In this document: positions 45,831 through 57,899 of the stretch, piece by piece
Layout: each line of letters starts with the position of its first letter
Position numbering within the stretch: position 1 is the stretch's first letter
Program-made: the position numbers and the translations under genes
The notes under the pieces: model-generated
The model's database searches: none
The model's input: the letters and a program-made list of their open reading frames with translations, nothing else
What the model was told of the DNA's origin: nothing
From: Narthecium ossifragum
Lineage: Eukaryota > Streptophyta > Magnoliopsida > Dioscoreales > Nartheciaceae
Assembly: GCA_963920575.1 (NCBI GenBank)
Contig: OY986967.1
Span: 22,647,648 to 22,711,647 of the forward strand
Direction: 5' to 3'
DNA: 64,000 nt

Positions 45831-46545
45831 TATGTTCTTGTTTACTATGATTTCGTTCTATGATTTACTTACTGCTTTTGTGGATCGTCACCCAAGCCGC
45901 GTTTGGCACCGTTAGCCGTTAGTCGGAGTAGGGTAAGTCCTGTGAATCGTTGGCAGACGAGCAGAAGCCTCTAAGCTGATTTAGATCGAAATCCGAGTAA
46001 GCTAGAAACCTGCAACCATTCTTCTCCTTTTCCATCCTTCTTTGATTAAGTCTGCGTACCTCGAGATACCATGGCATCAACTTCTATTCGGAAAATTAAT
46101 TCACGAAAAGATAAAAAATTAAAAAATGCCCAATTGGCTGAATTCCCCTCAGATTTAGAAGCCCTGAATAACTGGGCAATATCTGATGTTCCAAATAGGG
46201 ATATCTACAAAATTGGATTTTTAGATTTGAAATCTTTGATAGCTATAAAAACTGTCGAAAAGACCGTAACTGTTGATCAAAAAGATCAGACTACTAAGCT
46301 TCTCTCCGAAGAAGATTTAGAACCTTATATGGATAGATATAATTATATTCATATAGGACTGATTCAAGTGGCATATAAATCACTAACATTACAAGGATTA
46401 AATGCCTCTATTCTCTCCTGTCTGAGAGATGCTCGTTGCCTTAACTGGCCTCAATCCTTAATGGGAATTATGAAAACTAATCTCAGTCATGGACCAGTGT
46501 ATTTTAATGTTTATCCGAACCTAAGTCTGTCTATATAATAAAAAA
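45829..46545 (+). mobile_element. Endogenous pararetrovirus (Caulimoviridae) fragment with movement-protein N-terminal part
   Basis: An ORF at 46071-46538 encodes about 155 residues resembling the N-terminal half of a caulimovirid 30K-type movement protein. The clearest signature is a stretch with YIHIGLIQVAYKSLT and later LSHGPVYFNVYP. It stops at a junction with NAC-upstream sequence, so the rest of the protein, coat, protease and reverse-transcriptase regions are absent. A leader-like stretch (45830-46070) precedes it. The site next to a TA repeat fits the reported preference of endogenous florendovirus-type copies. It is an old, incomplete and non-infectious relic. Confidence 0.72.
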
Positions 46546-46676
46546 CATAAACATAATCCTACTCTTCTGAGGAAAACTCGGAAAAAGAGCCTATATATAC
46601 AGACCCATCTCAGGAGCGAGAGAGAGTGCATGTGAGTGAAGGTTGAGCTAGCTGAGAGAGAAAGAGAGCTGATGAG

Positions 46677-47964
46677 ATGATGATCATGGGATTGGAAATA
46701 GACTTGGCATGGGTGAGAAGCAAGATGCCAGGCTTCAGGTTCGAGCCCTCCGACCAGCAGTTGATCGAACATTACCTCCTGAGGCGGCGCCGCAATCTAA
46801 ATGTCCCACTGAGCTTCATCCTCACCGACGCCGATCTCTACAGCACCACTGGCGGCGGCAGTCGTCATCCTCAAGATCTTGCAGGTATAATTAATACATT
46901 AATCTTTCCCTATATATATATCTAGGGTTAGGGTTTGAGATAAATATTGTATATACGTTCTTGAATGTATATTATAAATTCTTGACAGCGATGTATGAGT
47001 CGCGTGGCATCGATGGCGTATGGTATTTCTACACTCGGTTGGTACCGACGTCAGGCGGAGGGAGCTGCAAGAGGATGAAGAGGGGGTGGGCAACGGCAGA
47101 TGGAAGGCCAGCCAGAACCTCCCACCTATCAGGGATGCCGACGGCGTCGAGATAGGCACCAAGAGATACCTAGTCTACCATGTAGCCGACGGTATTAAAG
47201 AGAAGAAGACCGATTGGCTGATGTACGAGTATAGGCTCGCCGGAGTCGGTGCGACTGACGAAGATAAAATCTGGGCATTGTGCAAGGTGTACCACAAGTA
47301 CTCATCCAAGAATGGCGGCGCGCCTGCTCACGATGAAATCCCCGGATCAATGCCAGCTGCTGATCAAGATCATCTGGTGGCGCCGGATTCGATGAGTTAT
47401 CCGGCACCAGAAGACCACCCCAGCTGCCGACTGTATGCTCCGGCGCCGTTGAACAATATGGCGTCTGGCGGTTCAATGCCGGCTGCTGATCAAGATCCGG
47501 TGGCGGATTCGACGACTCATCCGGCTCAAGAAGGCTACCCCAGCTACTGCATGGATGCTCCGGCTTCGTTGAACATTATGGCGCCTGGTTCTTCTTCATC
47601 GATGTTGGATTTGTTGTCAGGGGAACAAGGATCTAATGATGATGGCGCGATTCCTAGTTCACTCTTCAGTGGCATGGAACAAGATCAGGTTCAACAAGGA
47701 GATCATGACCATGGAAGCGAGGAGGGGCTACTTGCTGATCCACAGGACGTTCATCATGCTGCATCATCGATGGCTCTTCCGGCGGCGGACATGGTGCCAG
47801 GTTATCTTACGCTACCGCCGATGGACCTTTCCGATTGGCCAGACTCTCCTATTGGGCCGATTATTTCGACTGCAGAGAATTCCATAACTACTGAAGAACT
47901 TGAAGACTTTTTTTATAGGGAGTCGATGGCACCGTCGTCAGCATGGAAATATTTATTCCTTTAA
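46677..47964 (+). pseudogene. NAC copy E, one-base frameshift in the NAC domain
   Basis: Exon 1 (46677-46884) is intact, the intron is 104 nt and exon 2 is 46989-47964. In exon 2 a run of six G in copies A and B is five G here (47082-47086). The frame shifts after CKRMKRG and stops at about 47155, before subdomains D and E. Past the shift the original frame stays open to the normal end, so the lesion is young, or a sequencing error in a homopolymer. The 5' leader keeps the TATA box and the ATGTGA uORF (46630-46635). It lies directly upstream of the complete RH22 gene. Confidence 0.82.
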
Positions 47965-49174
47965 CTAGTTAGCTGATGTTTTGTTTGTAATTAGAGATGT
48001 CTCCTCATCTTTCCAACTTAATTTTATGGAGAGATGTTGGAGGCATATATGTTCTCTGCCATCTGTAGGCTCTTGGAGAACTTAATTATGTCATGATTAG
48101 TATAGATTTGGGTGGTAATACAATGCTTAGCTTGTTAATGGAAAAAATAAACCTGTTATCAAGCTATTAGCATTTCGATTCGTTATGGAGCTATGTAGCA
48201 AAAATCCTAAAACAATGAATAATCCGAGCCGAGTTGGATCAAATCGATCCCACTCGGTATTAGCCATTTTCTTTTGAATTATGGTATCGATTTGCCTGTA
48301 TGGTTGCTCTAAAGAGTGGTTGGAGTGGAGTGACTTCCTGAGTAGTGACTCCGACGAGTGGAGTGACTTTGGCACATTTTGGCACGTTTGGTTCGCGTAA
48401 AGAACAGATGACGGATTGGAATGAAAATGAAAGCCGAAATTGAATTGAAATGGGTAAGAAGAGCGGAATGAGAGTGAAATATTGGCATTTTACAACATTA
48501 GGAATCGGAATAAGAATCATGCTCGAATGTGTTTGGTATATAAAAATGAGTATGTGAATGGAATGAGAATGCGATAAAATAACCAAACTATAACCATCAT
48601 TAGCCGTCATTCCGTCAGGAATGGAATGAAGAGTTTGGGCCATTATATGAAAAGGTTGTATTTTTCAACTTGTTATGAATGAATGATTCCATTCTCAACT
48701 TTGATGTCTAACCAAACAACATAGTGAGTTTTGACGGAAATTTGTCCTGCAATACGAACCAAATCGATGTTTTTGCATGGACTGATAGACCGACAAATCA
48801 CTTCGGATACCAACCAAACATGCGAAGTGACTGGACTGAGTTGAGTCTGCCCACTCCACTCTACTCCAATCAGACCAACCAAACATGCCAATCGAGCTCG
48901 AATAAGGGGCGTTTGGATGCCCGAACCTGCGGAAGCTAACCACGCCAAACCGTCGGAACCGCGATTGCAAAAAGCTGGAGTCGTGGTTCGTTCAACTGGT
49001 TCGGTCGGTTAGAGATGAGAACTGTTGATGTTGGACCCGCCAGTCGGGTTGGGACAACTTTTGTTATCCCGCATCCCGGTGGAGGTGAAACAGCGGCCGC
49101 TGCGTTGGGTTTTCGTCCCTCTTCCCGGCGGTGACACGTCACTGAAGAGTTGTTGAGTGAGAAGCGCCGGCGGC
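47965..49174. other. NAC E 3' flank and RH22 promoter region
   Basis: This is the third copy of the NAC-to-RH22 spacer (compare 15711 and 20240). No gene is seen; it is the presumed promoter of the only complete RH22. Confidence 0.6.
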
Positions 49175-52100
49175 ATGTGTATCCTCCGCCGCTGTGCCAC
49201 CCCGTTCCTCCTCCGCCACCACCTACGCGTCGCCACCCTCTCCCCCGCCCCTATCCACCTCTTGGTGCTGCCCGGCCTGCCCCCCTCATTTCCATGCCGC
49301 CGATACCGCTCCTTTCGATCGTCGAGCCCCATCCCGGGGGTGAAGAAGGTGAGGGCGATGAATACGGTCGCGGAGGTATTCGTGCAAGAAGGAGGAGGAG
49401 CTAACGGTGGGGATGGCTGTGGCTTCTTCGCGGAGGAAGGCGTCTCTTGGAAGTCGCTGGGCATTTCGGAATCTCTTTGCCGAGCTCTCTCCGGCATAAA
49501 CATACACCAACCCTCCCAAATCCAGGTTTGGCCTTGCTCTCTTCTTCTCGGTTTTCTCCTTTTAAGTATGCATTTCATCTGTTCGACCAAATTGCGAGCT
49601 TGGAATGTAGACAGACTACTGTTGTCACAAATAAAATGTTTTGATGCGAAAATTATGAGAAACAGCAGAGTTCTTTTTGTCACAGTACCTATGTTTTGCC
49701 GCCTAAACTTATAATTCCTGTTGTCCAATTGGAAACTTTCTGCTTCTCTTATGTTCTTTGGTGATCCTATCAGTAAATGCTCAAATTTATGTTCTTTGGT
49801 GATCCTATCAGTAAATGCTCAAATTTATGTTCTTTGGTGATCCTATCAATAAATGATCAAATTTATGTTCTTTGGTGATCCTATCAGTAAATGATCGGGA
49901 ATTGCAGAGATTATGTGTACTGATTAGTGTGTTTGTTTTGCAGGCTGCTGCTATACCGCATGTACTTACAGGAAATGATGTTATCATTGCTGCAGAGACT
50001 GGTAGTGGCAAAACTCATGGCTACCTTGTACCATTGATCCACAAGTTATGCCCCTTGTCTGACGATATTGAAAATGAGGGAGTCGAAGCAAGTTCAGTCC
50101 CGCATAGATTATCTCTTGTCCTGTGTCCAAATGTGATGCTATGTGAGCAAGTGGCTCAAATGGCCAATTGTCTAGTCAATGAGTCGGGAGGGCCACTCGT
50201 AAGAGTTGCTGCTGTCTGTGGACGACAGGTATCTCTTTTAGAAATCACATGGAGTGGGATGTTTGATTTTTTTTGCTACGAAGTGTTTTTTATCTCTATT
50301 GAATACATATATCCGGGGTTAGATTCATTTGGATAAATATCTAAGCTTACAGATGAGGGAGCATGCTTTACTCTCAAGTTTTCTTTTATTGTTGTCTCAG
50401 ATTTCACAGTTGGAAATATCTCATGCAGGGATGGCCTCTTTCCCTGCCTAACATTCTTGTCTCCACTCCTGTGGCCCTTTTGAATGGCCTCTTTGCACTT
50501 GACACAGAGCAAAGGCGTCGTGCGGAATTCATACGTGATGTAAAATGCATCGTAAGTAATCTTTCTCAACTCTTCTGGTCTGAACACATCACTCTCACGC
50601 TCATATCTCATGAAAATCACATATATGTGGCCTCTTTGATAATTCCACTCTCTATAGTATTCTGATTCTTCTTGCGGAGTTGTGATTTTGTGACACATGG
50701 ATATGCGTCTTTTTCATGGTCTTGTTCACAGGTATTTGATGAAGCAGACATGCTTCTCTGTGGAAGCTTTGAAAACCAAATTATCCGTCTTATAAATATG
50801 TTTCGCTTCGAAGAAAAGCAATTATCAAGAAATGGAAGTTCTGGAGATTCCTTGATGGATGTGGATGGCAAAGCTCATGTAGGTTCTGGGTTAGAAGATG
50901 ACAATCTACTAGAACATGATGGTAACTATGAGGAAGAAAGTGACAACGGCGATGGAGTCGATGAACTTGGCAGTGAGGAAAACAAAGTTGAAGCTAGCAG
51001 TGTGAAGGACTGGAGAAGAGTTAGAAAAGTTTATAAACGCAGTAAACAGTACATTTTTGTTGCTGCAACCCTTCCTGTAAATGGAAAGAAAACTGCTGGT
51101 GGAGTCTTGAAACGGATGTTCCCTGATGCCGTTTGGGTGAGTGGAAACTATCTTCATCGCCAGAATCCTAGGTGTGTCTTTTCTATTTCTCCAGGTTTTC
51201 TGCGTTACTATTCCGGTCTGAAAAATAAGGGCTGTTTTTCTCGTCATATTCTATGACAAATTGGACTTCCTGCTCTACATATTGGGATCCCTTTTTTGTT
51301 TCTGTCTATGTTTTCCATTGGATTAAGAGCTTGCCATGAAGAGTCATTGACTTGCTGGTTGAAAGTTTTGTGGCAATATGCTTGTTTATTATTCCAGCAT
51401 TTTGTATTGTTTCTGGAAGACAAACTTATAATCAAACGGGTTTATAGCATAACGTCCTCTGGGTATAAGTAGTTTACAATTGTTCAAAGTGGAGATCAGA
51501 TTGTGAATGTGTATGTCGGCGGTTGTGTGGGTGGATTTGCGAGCGATTGTGAGACTGGGAATGTGTAGACATGCTCATATCAATGTCTGATTGTATGTCC
51601 CTGTGCACATGTGGAAACCTTCATGTGTTAGCTTGTGGGTGGAATGTCCATGGATGTGGGGTGAAAGGATGAACTTGTGTGCAGAAAATGATAAGGAGGT
51701 AAATTGAGTGATACGAGATGAAATCATGAATGAAAGGTGTGGTGGAGGTTAAATTCTTAAGCGGAATGCTGCTTGACTGGGAATGTGGAGTCTGTACCAT
51801 TTTGCATAAAAACTAGATGTCAGCCCATTAAACATCAAATGGGGATTAAGCACATATACTATTTGAAAACTGCTAATTTTGCAAGTATTCTTGTGAAATA
51901 CAGACTTGAGAACCCCCTTTTATGCTTTACTAACCCTCATTTGTGTAGATACACTTCAAGGTCTTGCATATGAGGTCTAATAGAACCAGAAAAATTAGGA
52001 TCAGATATAACCAACTGGCCTGAAGTAGTGTATATTTGTCCCAGATGTTATGGGCATGTGCAATCAAGTAAAAACGAGGATCGAGTGAGCAAAGGGAGGC

Positions 52101-55100
52101 CCCTAAGGGCCGGCCCTAGCTGAACCAGCGACTCCATCCGCTAACGCGTTAAGCTCGCGCGGGATATGAACAAACAAGACTTTCAATAAAGAAGAAGACA
52201 GACTCCAGATATATATATAAGAATAGATTCCAGCTCCCTCGGCCATCCTAATCTTCCATTAATGAATCCGATAACCAATTTGGAATCAGATTCGACAACC
52301 ACTTTACAAACCCCTGCATCTTGGCTTCAGCGAGGCCCCCAAGAATCGCAATCAGCTCTCCTTCCACCATTGACTGAACCGGTTGGCGAGAGCTCCATGT
52401 CCAGACGACAGAGAAATCCGCCAACAAAACTGCTGGCAAACCTGCTAGGCCATCTCGGACTGCAGCATCCGTTCTCAAGACCGGAGTGGAGTGCTGTATA
52501 GAGGCGGGGGGAGGAGGAGAGAGGGGGGGAGCTCTAGAAGTTCTGAATTCTCTAACCTGTCTTGCAATCAGCGAGGAGAGTTGCGCAGGAAGAAGTTGCT
52601 GGTTTCTAAACACCAAGGCATTGCTTTCTTTCCACAGCAACCATAGAGTGTAGGCCACCCATGACTTCCCCTCTTCCAGATTTGTACGTGCCGGAGCCGA
52701 GAAGAGATTCCAGCAATCTAAGAGAGAGGAACGTCAAGGCCAGCCCCATGACATCCTATCCCAGACCTCCTTCGCAAAAGCACATCCAAAGAAGATGTGT
52801 TGGATCCTCGCAAGCATCCTTACACCTCAAACACAAAGGGTCATCAAGATATCCCCAACACCATAACTTCTCCGCAGAAACAAGTTTCCCATGGAAAGCC
52901 TTCCAAAGGGGGAAAAAATAAGTCTTGGGCCGGCTGGAGGCTTCCAAAAATTCTGCCATCCTGCACGGATTTCCTCCTCTCCCCAGGGGAGGAAAGAAGC
53001 TGGAAAGAAGCTGCATTAAGTGGGGATATCTTTTGTAGTTCTTGTTACCGTGTTACCAATACTTTATAAAGTTAACAGGGGTTCTGGTGTATTTTGTCTC
53101 TTGCTCTGGTGGGAAACACTCGGCTATTAGGAAGTTGGCTTAGATACATAGTCATTATTGATGGTTGTTTCTCCCCCAATCTGGATGACCCTTTCCCCAA
53201 TCTCTTTGCAGTGATGAATTTTCAGTTCTATTCCAGCTAAGATGTGATGAAATTGGTGTTTTTGTTACCATATGTTAGGTATTTATAACCTTGCTCTAGT
53301 GGGACGCACTTAGCTGTTATGAAGTTGGCTAGGTATATGGTGTCATTATTGATGGTTGTTTCCCTCCCAATTTGGACAGCCTTTTCTGAATTTCTATGCA
53401 GTTGTAAAATTTCAGTTCTAGTCCAGCTAGATGTTATGAAATTTGAATTTTCCTTACCATATAATATGTAAGGTAGAAATTTCTTTCAGCTATCTAATAT
53501 TGGGCGTACCTGTGGTAGTCTTGTTCAACTTCTTTGATCTGTTAGTGCTTTGTAGGCTTAGAGTTTATTTTATGTAATAACATGATTTGATTACTTTTCA
53601 CAGATTGGAGCAGAGATGGCTAGAAGTTACGCATGATACCCAAGTTGATTCCCTTCTAGATGCTGTGAAATGTCTTCCTGAGTGTAGCACTGGGAATAAT
53701 TCTGTGCAAAGAAGGCGTGTTATGGTGTTCGCAAATACTGTTGATGCTGTTGAATCAGTTGCTAATATATTGCGAAGAGTAGGTTATGAATGCAATCCTT
53801 ATCATAGTGAAAGCTCCTTAGAGGAGCGGACAAAGAACTTGACTGATTTCCGGGAAAATGGTGGAATACTTGTTTGCACTGATGCTGCTGCTCGTGGGAT
53901 TGACGTACCGAATGTCATGCATGTTATTCAGGTATAATGGTTCTTTTGGAAGGGCTACAACTTATCAAAATTTTGAAATACTAGCAGTACCTGCTGAGGT
54001 TAGATAGAAATCATAGAATCACTCACATATTCTTTACTTCTGGGAAAAGAGAGTTGGTATTCTAATCCTCATCAGGTTGAATATGCACTTACGATATTGG
54101 AATTATTCAGGGCTCCAGACTGAAGGGTAAATCCATCTCTGAAAAAAACTAGATTCTACCCAATGATCACTTTTTTATATAGAAGATTTGACCATATTCC
54201 CATGCCACATGTTTAAGTCATTCGAATAGGTACCTATAAGTGCTGGTTAAGTTGTGGCTTTGTGTTTGATACCACTTTCTTGTTTCCCGTTTATCTGCTT
54301 AGTTGCATCTTCTTAATTTCTTAGATCTGATAAATTGGACTGTGCCTATGTTACTAGGACTTCAACATGACCGCAGATCCAGCATGACTATTTCTAAATA
54401 TTTTGCTTCTTTGCATAGAGAGGAAGTAATCCTTGGTTCGAATAGTGTTATGTTCACTTTGCTATTTCTTTACCCTTGGAAGCATGGGTACAGATCCTGG
54501 CCTCATGAGAGACATCTAAATGAGTTTAGTAACTTGTGCTCATGCTTCAAGATTTGAGGACAAATTTGAACCATGCCTCTTAAATTGCTATGCATTTTTG
54601 CGAGGACATAATCCCTAGGTTATACTGGTGGTGTTCATGTTCTGGATGTTACGGTGGAAAAGATTATGGGTTACATTCCAATTATATGCTATGTTGAATG
54701 AAATAGTTTGAACAATATCACATTGTTTTATGAGCCTAGTTATATTTTCTTGAAGAAATTCAAGGTTTGCAGTTTTACAGAAATTCCTAGCGTATTTGTT
54801 TTGATCCTGAGAGGAATTTTAGCTGGAGAGATTTTAGTTGATCAGCTATTACACTTGACTATGTCTACTGATATTTGCTTCCATTGTCTATGTATCCTGG
54901 ATGACTAACTTTCTTTTCCTTTTTCCTTTTTGTTTCAAAATGAAGGCGGAGTTCGCAACTTGTGCTATTGATTTCTTGCATAGGATTGGACGCACAGCGA
55001 GAGCTGGCCAGTCTGGTCTTGTGACTAGCTTGTATACAAATAGAAATCGAGATCTAGTAGCTGCAGTGCGTCAAGCAGTTAGTATTGGCCTGCCTGTGGT

Positions 55101-55833
55101 AAGTTTGCAGTCAAATTTCATACAACAGAGTCTTGTTTGATAGAAGATCAGGGTGTTATTTATCATATCTGCATAGATGTCTTCCTTGATTCTTTAGGAC
55201 TAGACCAACACTGTATGCTAGAGAATCTTAGATTAGTTACGGCATTGAGTGGCATAGCTGTAACGAGTCCAGTGTGTTGATGTCATGCTTAATCCTAGTC
55301 CAAGAGCTAAAGAGTGAATGGATTTCGTTGAGGATTAGTCTGTCATGAAAACTTTTCTCTTGCTTGCAGGAGAAAGCATTTAGCCGGAAAAGAAGCTTCC
55401 GCAATAAGCTGAAGAAAAAAGGTGTGTTCATCTCAGCATTATTATCAATGATATATGCTCTATTCTAACTGATTCTTTTTGTCTTTGTCTACAAGAAATT
55501 AGACGTTCTGAATGCTCCTCATAAATGCTCTTATCATTTTCTTTTTACTAGGAAGTAAATATCCCATATCCTTGTTCAATGAGAAACGAAAAAAAAAAGT
55601 CAGGATTAATTTGGATGGTCAAGAATATGCAATTTGACCTTATAGACAAGAAGCTCGATAATCGGCTTTTCTGAACCATTTGCTGCAGCAACTTGGTTAA
55701 TGAAACACTTCTGGGTGGCATGTACTGTCACAATATGGGAGAATGAGAATTGTAGTCCTTTTTGCAACGCTTAACTTTCATGTCTTTAACAGGTCGTGAA
55801 GCAGCTGAAAGCAAAGACAGGATTTTGGCATAG
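49175..55833 (+). CDS. RH22: DEAD-box RNA helicase, RH22-like, probably plastid-targeted
   Basis: Exons: 49175-49525, 49944-50228, 50429-50551, 50732-51171, 53604-53931, 54946-55098, 55370-55421, 55793-55833, giving 590 aa with all phases matching. An Arg/Ser/Pro-rich, acid-poor N-terminus fits a transit peptide. Motifs in order: Q region (GISESLCRALSG with PSQIQ), I AETGSGKT, Ia-like LVLCPNV, Ib VSTPVALLNG, II VFDEADMLL, III VAATLP, IV VMVFANTV, V TDAAARGIDVPNV, VI HRIGRTARAG. A basic tail ends the protein. In Arabidopsis RH22 acts in chloroplast 50S ribosome assembly. The acidic insert after motif II (EEESDNGDGVDELGSEE) and motif III AAT instead of SAT are visible. ATG 49175 follows a GTG-initiated open stretch that is not a start. 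Intron 4 hosts a LINE; exon 1 has two orphan duplicates upstream. Confidence 0.93.
49748..49898 (+). repeat. 38-bp minisatellite in RH22 intron 1 (four units)
   Basis: Four tandem units contain TTATGTTCTTTGGTGATCCT and ATCAGTAAATG. The duplicated exon-1 copies have about two units each and break inside or just after them (about 17920 and 22113), so this repeat marks the duplication breakpoint. Confidence 0.88.
52030..53035 (-). mobile_element. 5'-truncated LINE in RH22 intron 4, antisense
   Basis: On the minus strand a zf-RVT segment (FFPLWKAFHGKLVSAEKLW, LCLRCKDACEDPTHLLWMC; 53016-52756) is followed by an RNase H segment (TDAAVRDGLAG, EGELIAILGGLAEAKMQGF; 52658-52248). This is the normal C-terminal order of plant LINE ORF2. 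It lies antisense to the host gene and well away from both splice sites. Confidence 0.8.
53095..53470 (+). repeat. Tandem duplication of about 190 bp in RH22 intron 4
   Basis: Two diverged units contain TTGCTCT(G/A)GTGGGA, TCATTATTGATGGTTGTTTC and TTTCAGTTCTA(T/G)TCCAGCTA, starting at about 53101 and 53292. Confidence 0.8.
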
Positions 55834-55859
55834 TTTGAATCTACGAGGAATTTATGCTC

Positions 55860-56170
55860 ACTTACTGCAGTATTTGCAGCATTTCAACCTTGTGAATATG
55901 TTACAAGGTTGGTCCCCTTTGGTGGAAGACTGCATTGGTTCGGTGCATGAGATTTGGTGAAAGAGGCGTAACTTTGCGGAATTGGTGATCAGATACATAC
56001 CTAGAGAGGAGAATGCTCGTACGGATTGGGTGGCTAAGGAAGTGTTGGAGCTGCAGTCAATGTTTTGTGAGGAGAGGCTACCGGGGGGCTTGTCCTAGTA
56101 GTCTTCCTTGGTTCTGATTTACCTCCCCTTGGGAGTAAAGCTTGACGGCTCAACTTACCAAAAATAAAAA
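55860..56170 (+). mobile_element. LINE 3' tail just downstream of RH22
   Basis: The plus strand reads LVNMLQGWSPLVEDCIGSVH and IPREENARTDWVAKEVLEL, the RNase H C-terminus of plant LINEs, with stops. It ends in a poly(A)-like AAAAATAAAAAA at about 56160. It begins about 30 bases after the RH22 stop and may supply part of its 3' UTR. Confidence 0.7.
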
Positions 56171-56529
56171 AATGTCAACATAAAAGAATTTCTTGTGAAA
56201 ATTTTGACAGTGTATCTTATGTAATATGTAAGAATCTTGCACTTGGATCTCAGCTTTTTAACTAGGGATATTTATTTATTAAGTTCTAAAAACTTCTTAA
56301 ATATCAAACGTACTCTCAATAATTTGATATTACGCATATATCCATTCAAATTTGAGAAAATGGGGGTTATTTACTGACGAATCAATAAGGAATATTTTTA
56401 ACTTCGTTAATTACTGTAGCTGAAAAGACGTTATTTGCCCCCTCGCAGTCACCCTCATCCTCCCTCCTCTCCGCCGTCGACCTTGATCTACGCCGCCAAC
56501 ATCGCATCTAAGCCCCCAGCCATGATGGC

Positions 56530-56990
56530 GGGCTAAGGGACTCCTCCGACGGCGCTTACGTCATCATCGCCCCATGAATGAGGCTTATTTGCATATAGGT
56601 AGATACTCTCCAGAGCCCCCAACTTCGTGATATCCGGCATGGGTCCCTCGAAGCTGTTGTTCATGAAGCTCAGGGTGCGGATCCCCGGGATGGCGGCGAG
56701 CGCATTGAAGATCATCAAGCACAGGCCTCGCTCGACGCCCTCGTCGCAGATGATACCCGTCCAGTTGGTGGTGCTATTGCCGCAAGGCTTCGAGCCGGTG
56801 ACCTAGTCTCGCAACGCTCCATTGCCGTCGGTGATGGTGGCCTTGAACTTAAGGAGCGCGTCGGCATATGAGGAGGCCGCGACTTGCCATCATGACGCAG
56901 CGGCGCAAAGCAAGGCCGCGAGGAGGGTGGCGCGAGGTCACCCCCTCCCGCAATCTCTCCCGTCGCCGGTCACTCCAGAACTCAACCTCA
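56530..56990 (-). pseudogene. LRR receptor-like kinase (pollen PRK type) N-terminal relic
   Basis: The minus strand reads a signal-peptide-like ATLLAALLCAAAS, then SSYADALLKFKATITDGNG, CGNSTTNWTGIICDEG and IRTLSFMNNSFEGPMPDITK with LGALESIYL. This is the LRR N-terminal and first-repeat region of PRK-type kinases. Two stops (in the signal region and after ALRD) and an apparent loss of the first repeat show decay. No kinase domain is present. Confidence 0.75.
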
Positions 56991-57404
56991 TTGCCGACCC
57001 CCTCCACCCCGATCAAGTTTCTCTGTGAATTTTGAAAGGTTTAATTGCAGCAAGCAAACCCCAACTTCTTTGCAGCTGAATTCAAATTTGCGTTGTTGCT
57101 CTGTTTTCTTGTGAAGATTGGGTTTCTTGGAGCTTGATCAATATGTAGCATGAATTTTGATGAAAATTTTTCTCCGGGGTTGAGATCAGTGAGTTTTACA
57201 TGTAAATCCATGCTTATATGCGAGAATCCATCTTGAATAGCCCCAAAAACATTGGAAGGATGATGTCATGTTTTTGTGTTGATGAGTCACAGTAAAGAGT
57301 TTTTTTTGATGATTTTGATCAGTTTATAATGTCGTTTCTGCTAGGATTTTTTCATAGTTTTTTTTTGTTTGATGAGATGAGACCGGAGGCTAAGTACATC
57401 ACGC

Positions 57405-57896
57405 TTAACTACGCAAAATGGGGGAAATCAAGACCATCCTCCTGTCGCCAGAGGAAGGATACCTAATCCCTTCTATAAAATTTAGCAACGCCATCGCCCC
57501 ACAGTTAACAGCCATGGGAATAGCAACAAATAAAACAGAGTTGAAGTTTTGGACTAGTATCCAAATGCTCCTGACTAAACCCACCTCCATCGTAGGGCAC
57601 ATGCTGAATCCATTGAAGATGTCAATAGAATCCCATGAATCTGATTCAATAACAACTGACTTATACCCCTCTTCACCTACCCATACTAAGGCCTCTTTGA
57701 TTGCAGTTAGCTCCGCTTGTAGAACAGACTTTACCTTCACTGGCCTTCCACGCGCCCAACACCTCGTATCCTGTTGCGTCAAGGGCACTGTAGCTATGGC
57801 AGCAGAGCTGGCAACACCTACCCAGGAGCCATCAGTTTGGATCACCATAGTGTCTGTGACTTCACCATGATTGCTCCGGGGCATCTTGTTGGGCAT
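57405..57896 (-). mobile_element. LINE RNase H domain fragment, open frame of 163 codons
   Basis: The minus strand contains IQTDGSWVG, LQAELTAIKEALVWVGEEGY followed by KSVVIESDS, and VNCGAMALLNFIEG. These carry the RNase H acidic residues typical of the RVT_3 domain at the end of plant LINE ORF2. The frame is open but lacks the reverse transcriptase, so it is a 5'-truncated copy. Confidence 0.72.
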
Positions 57897-57899
57897 GCA

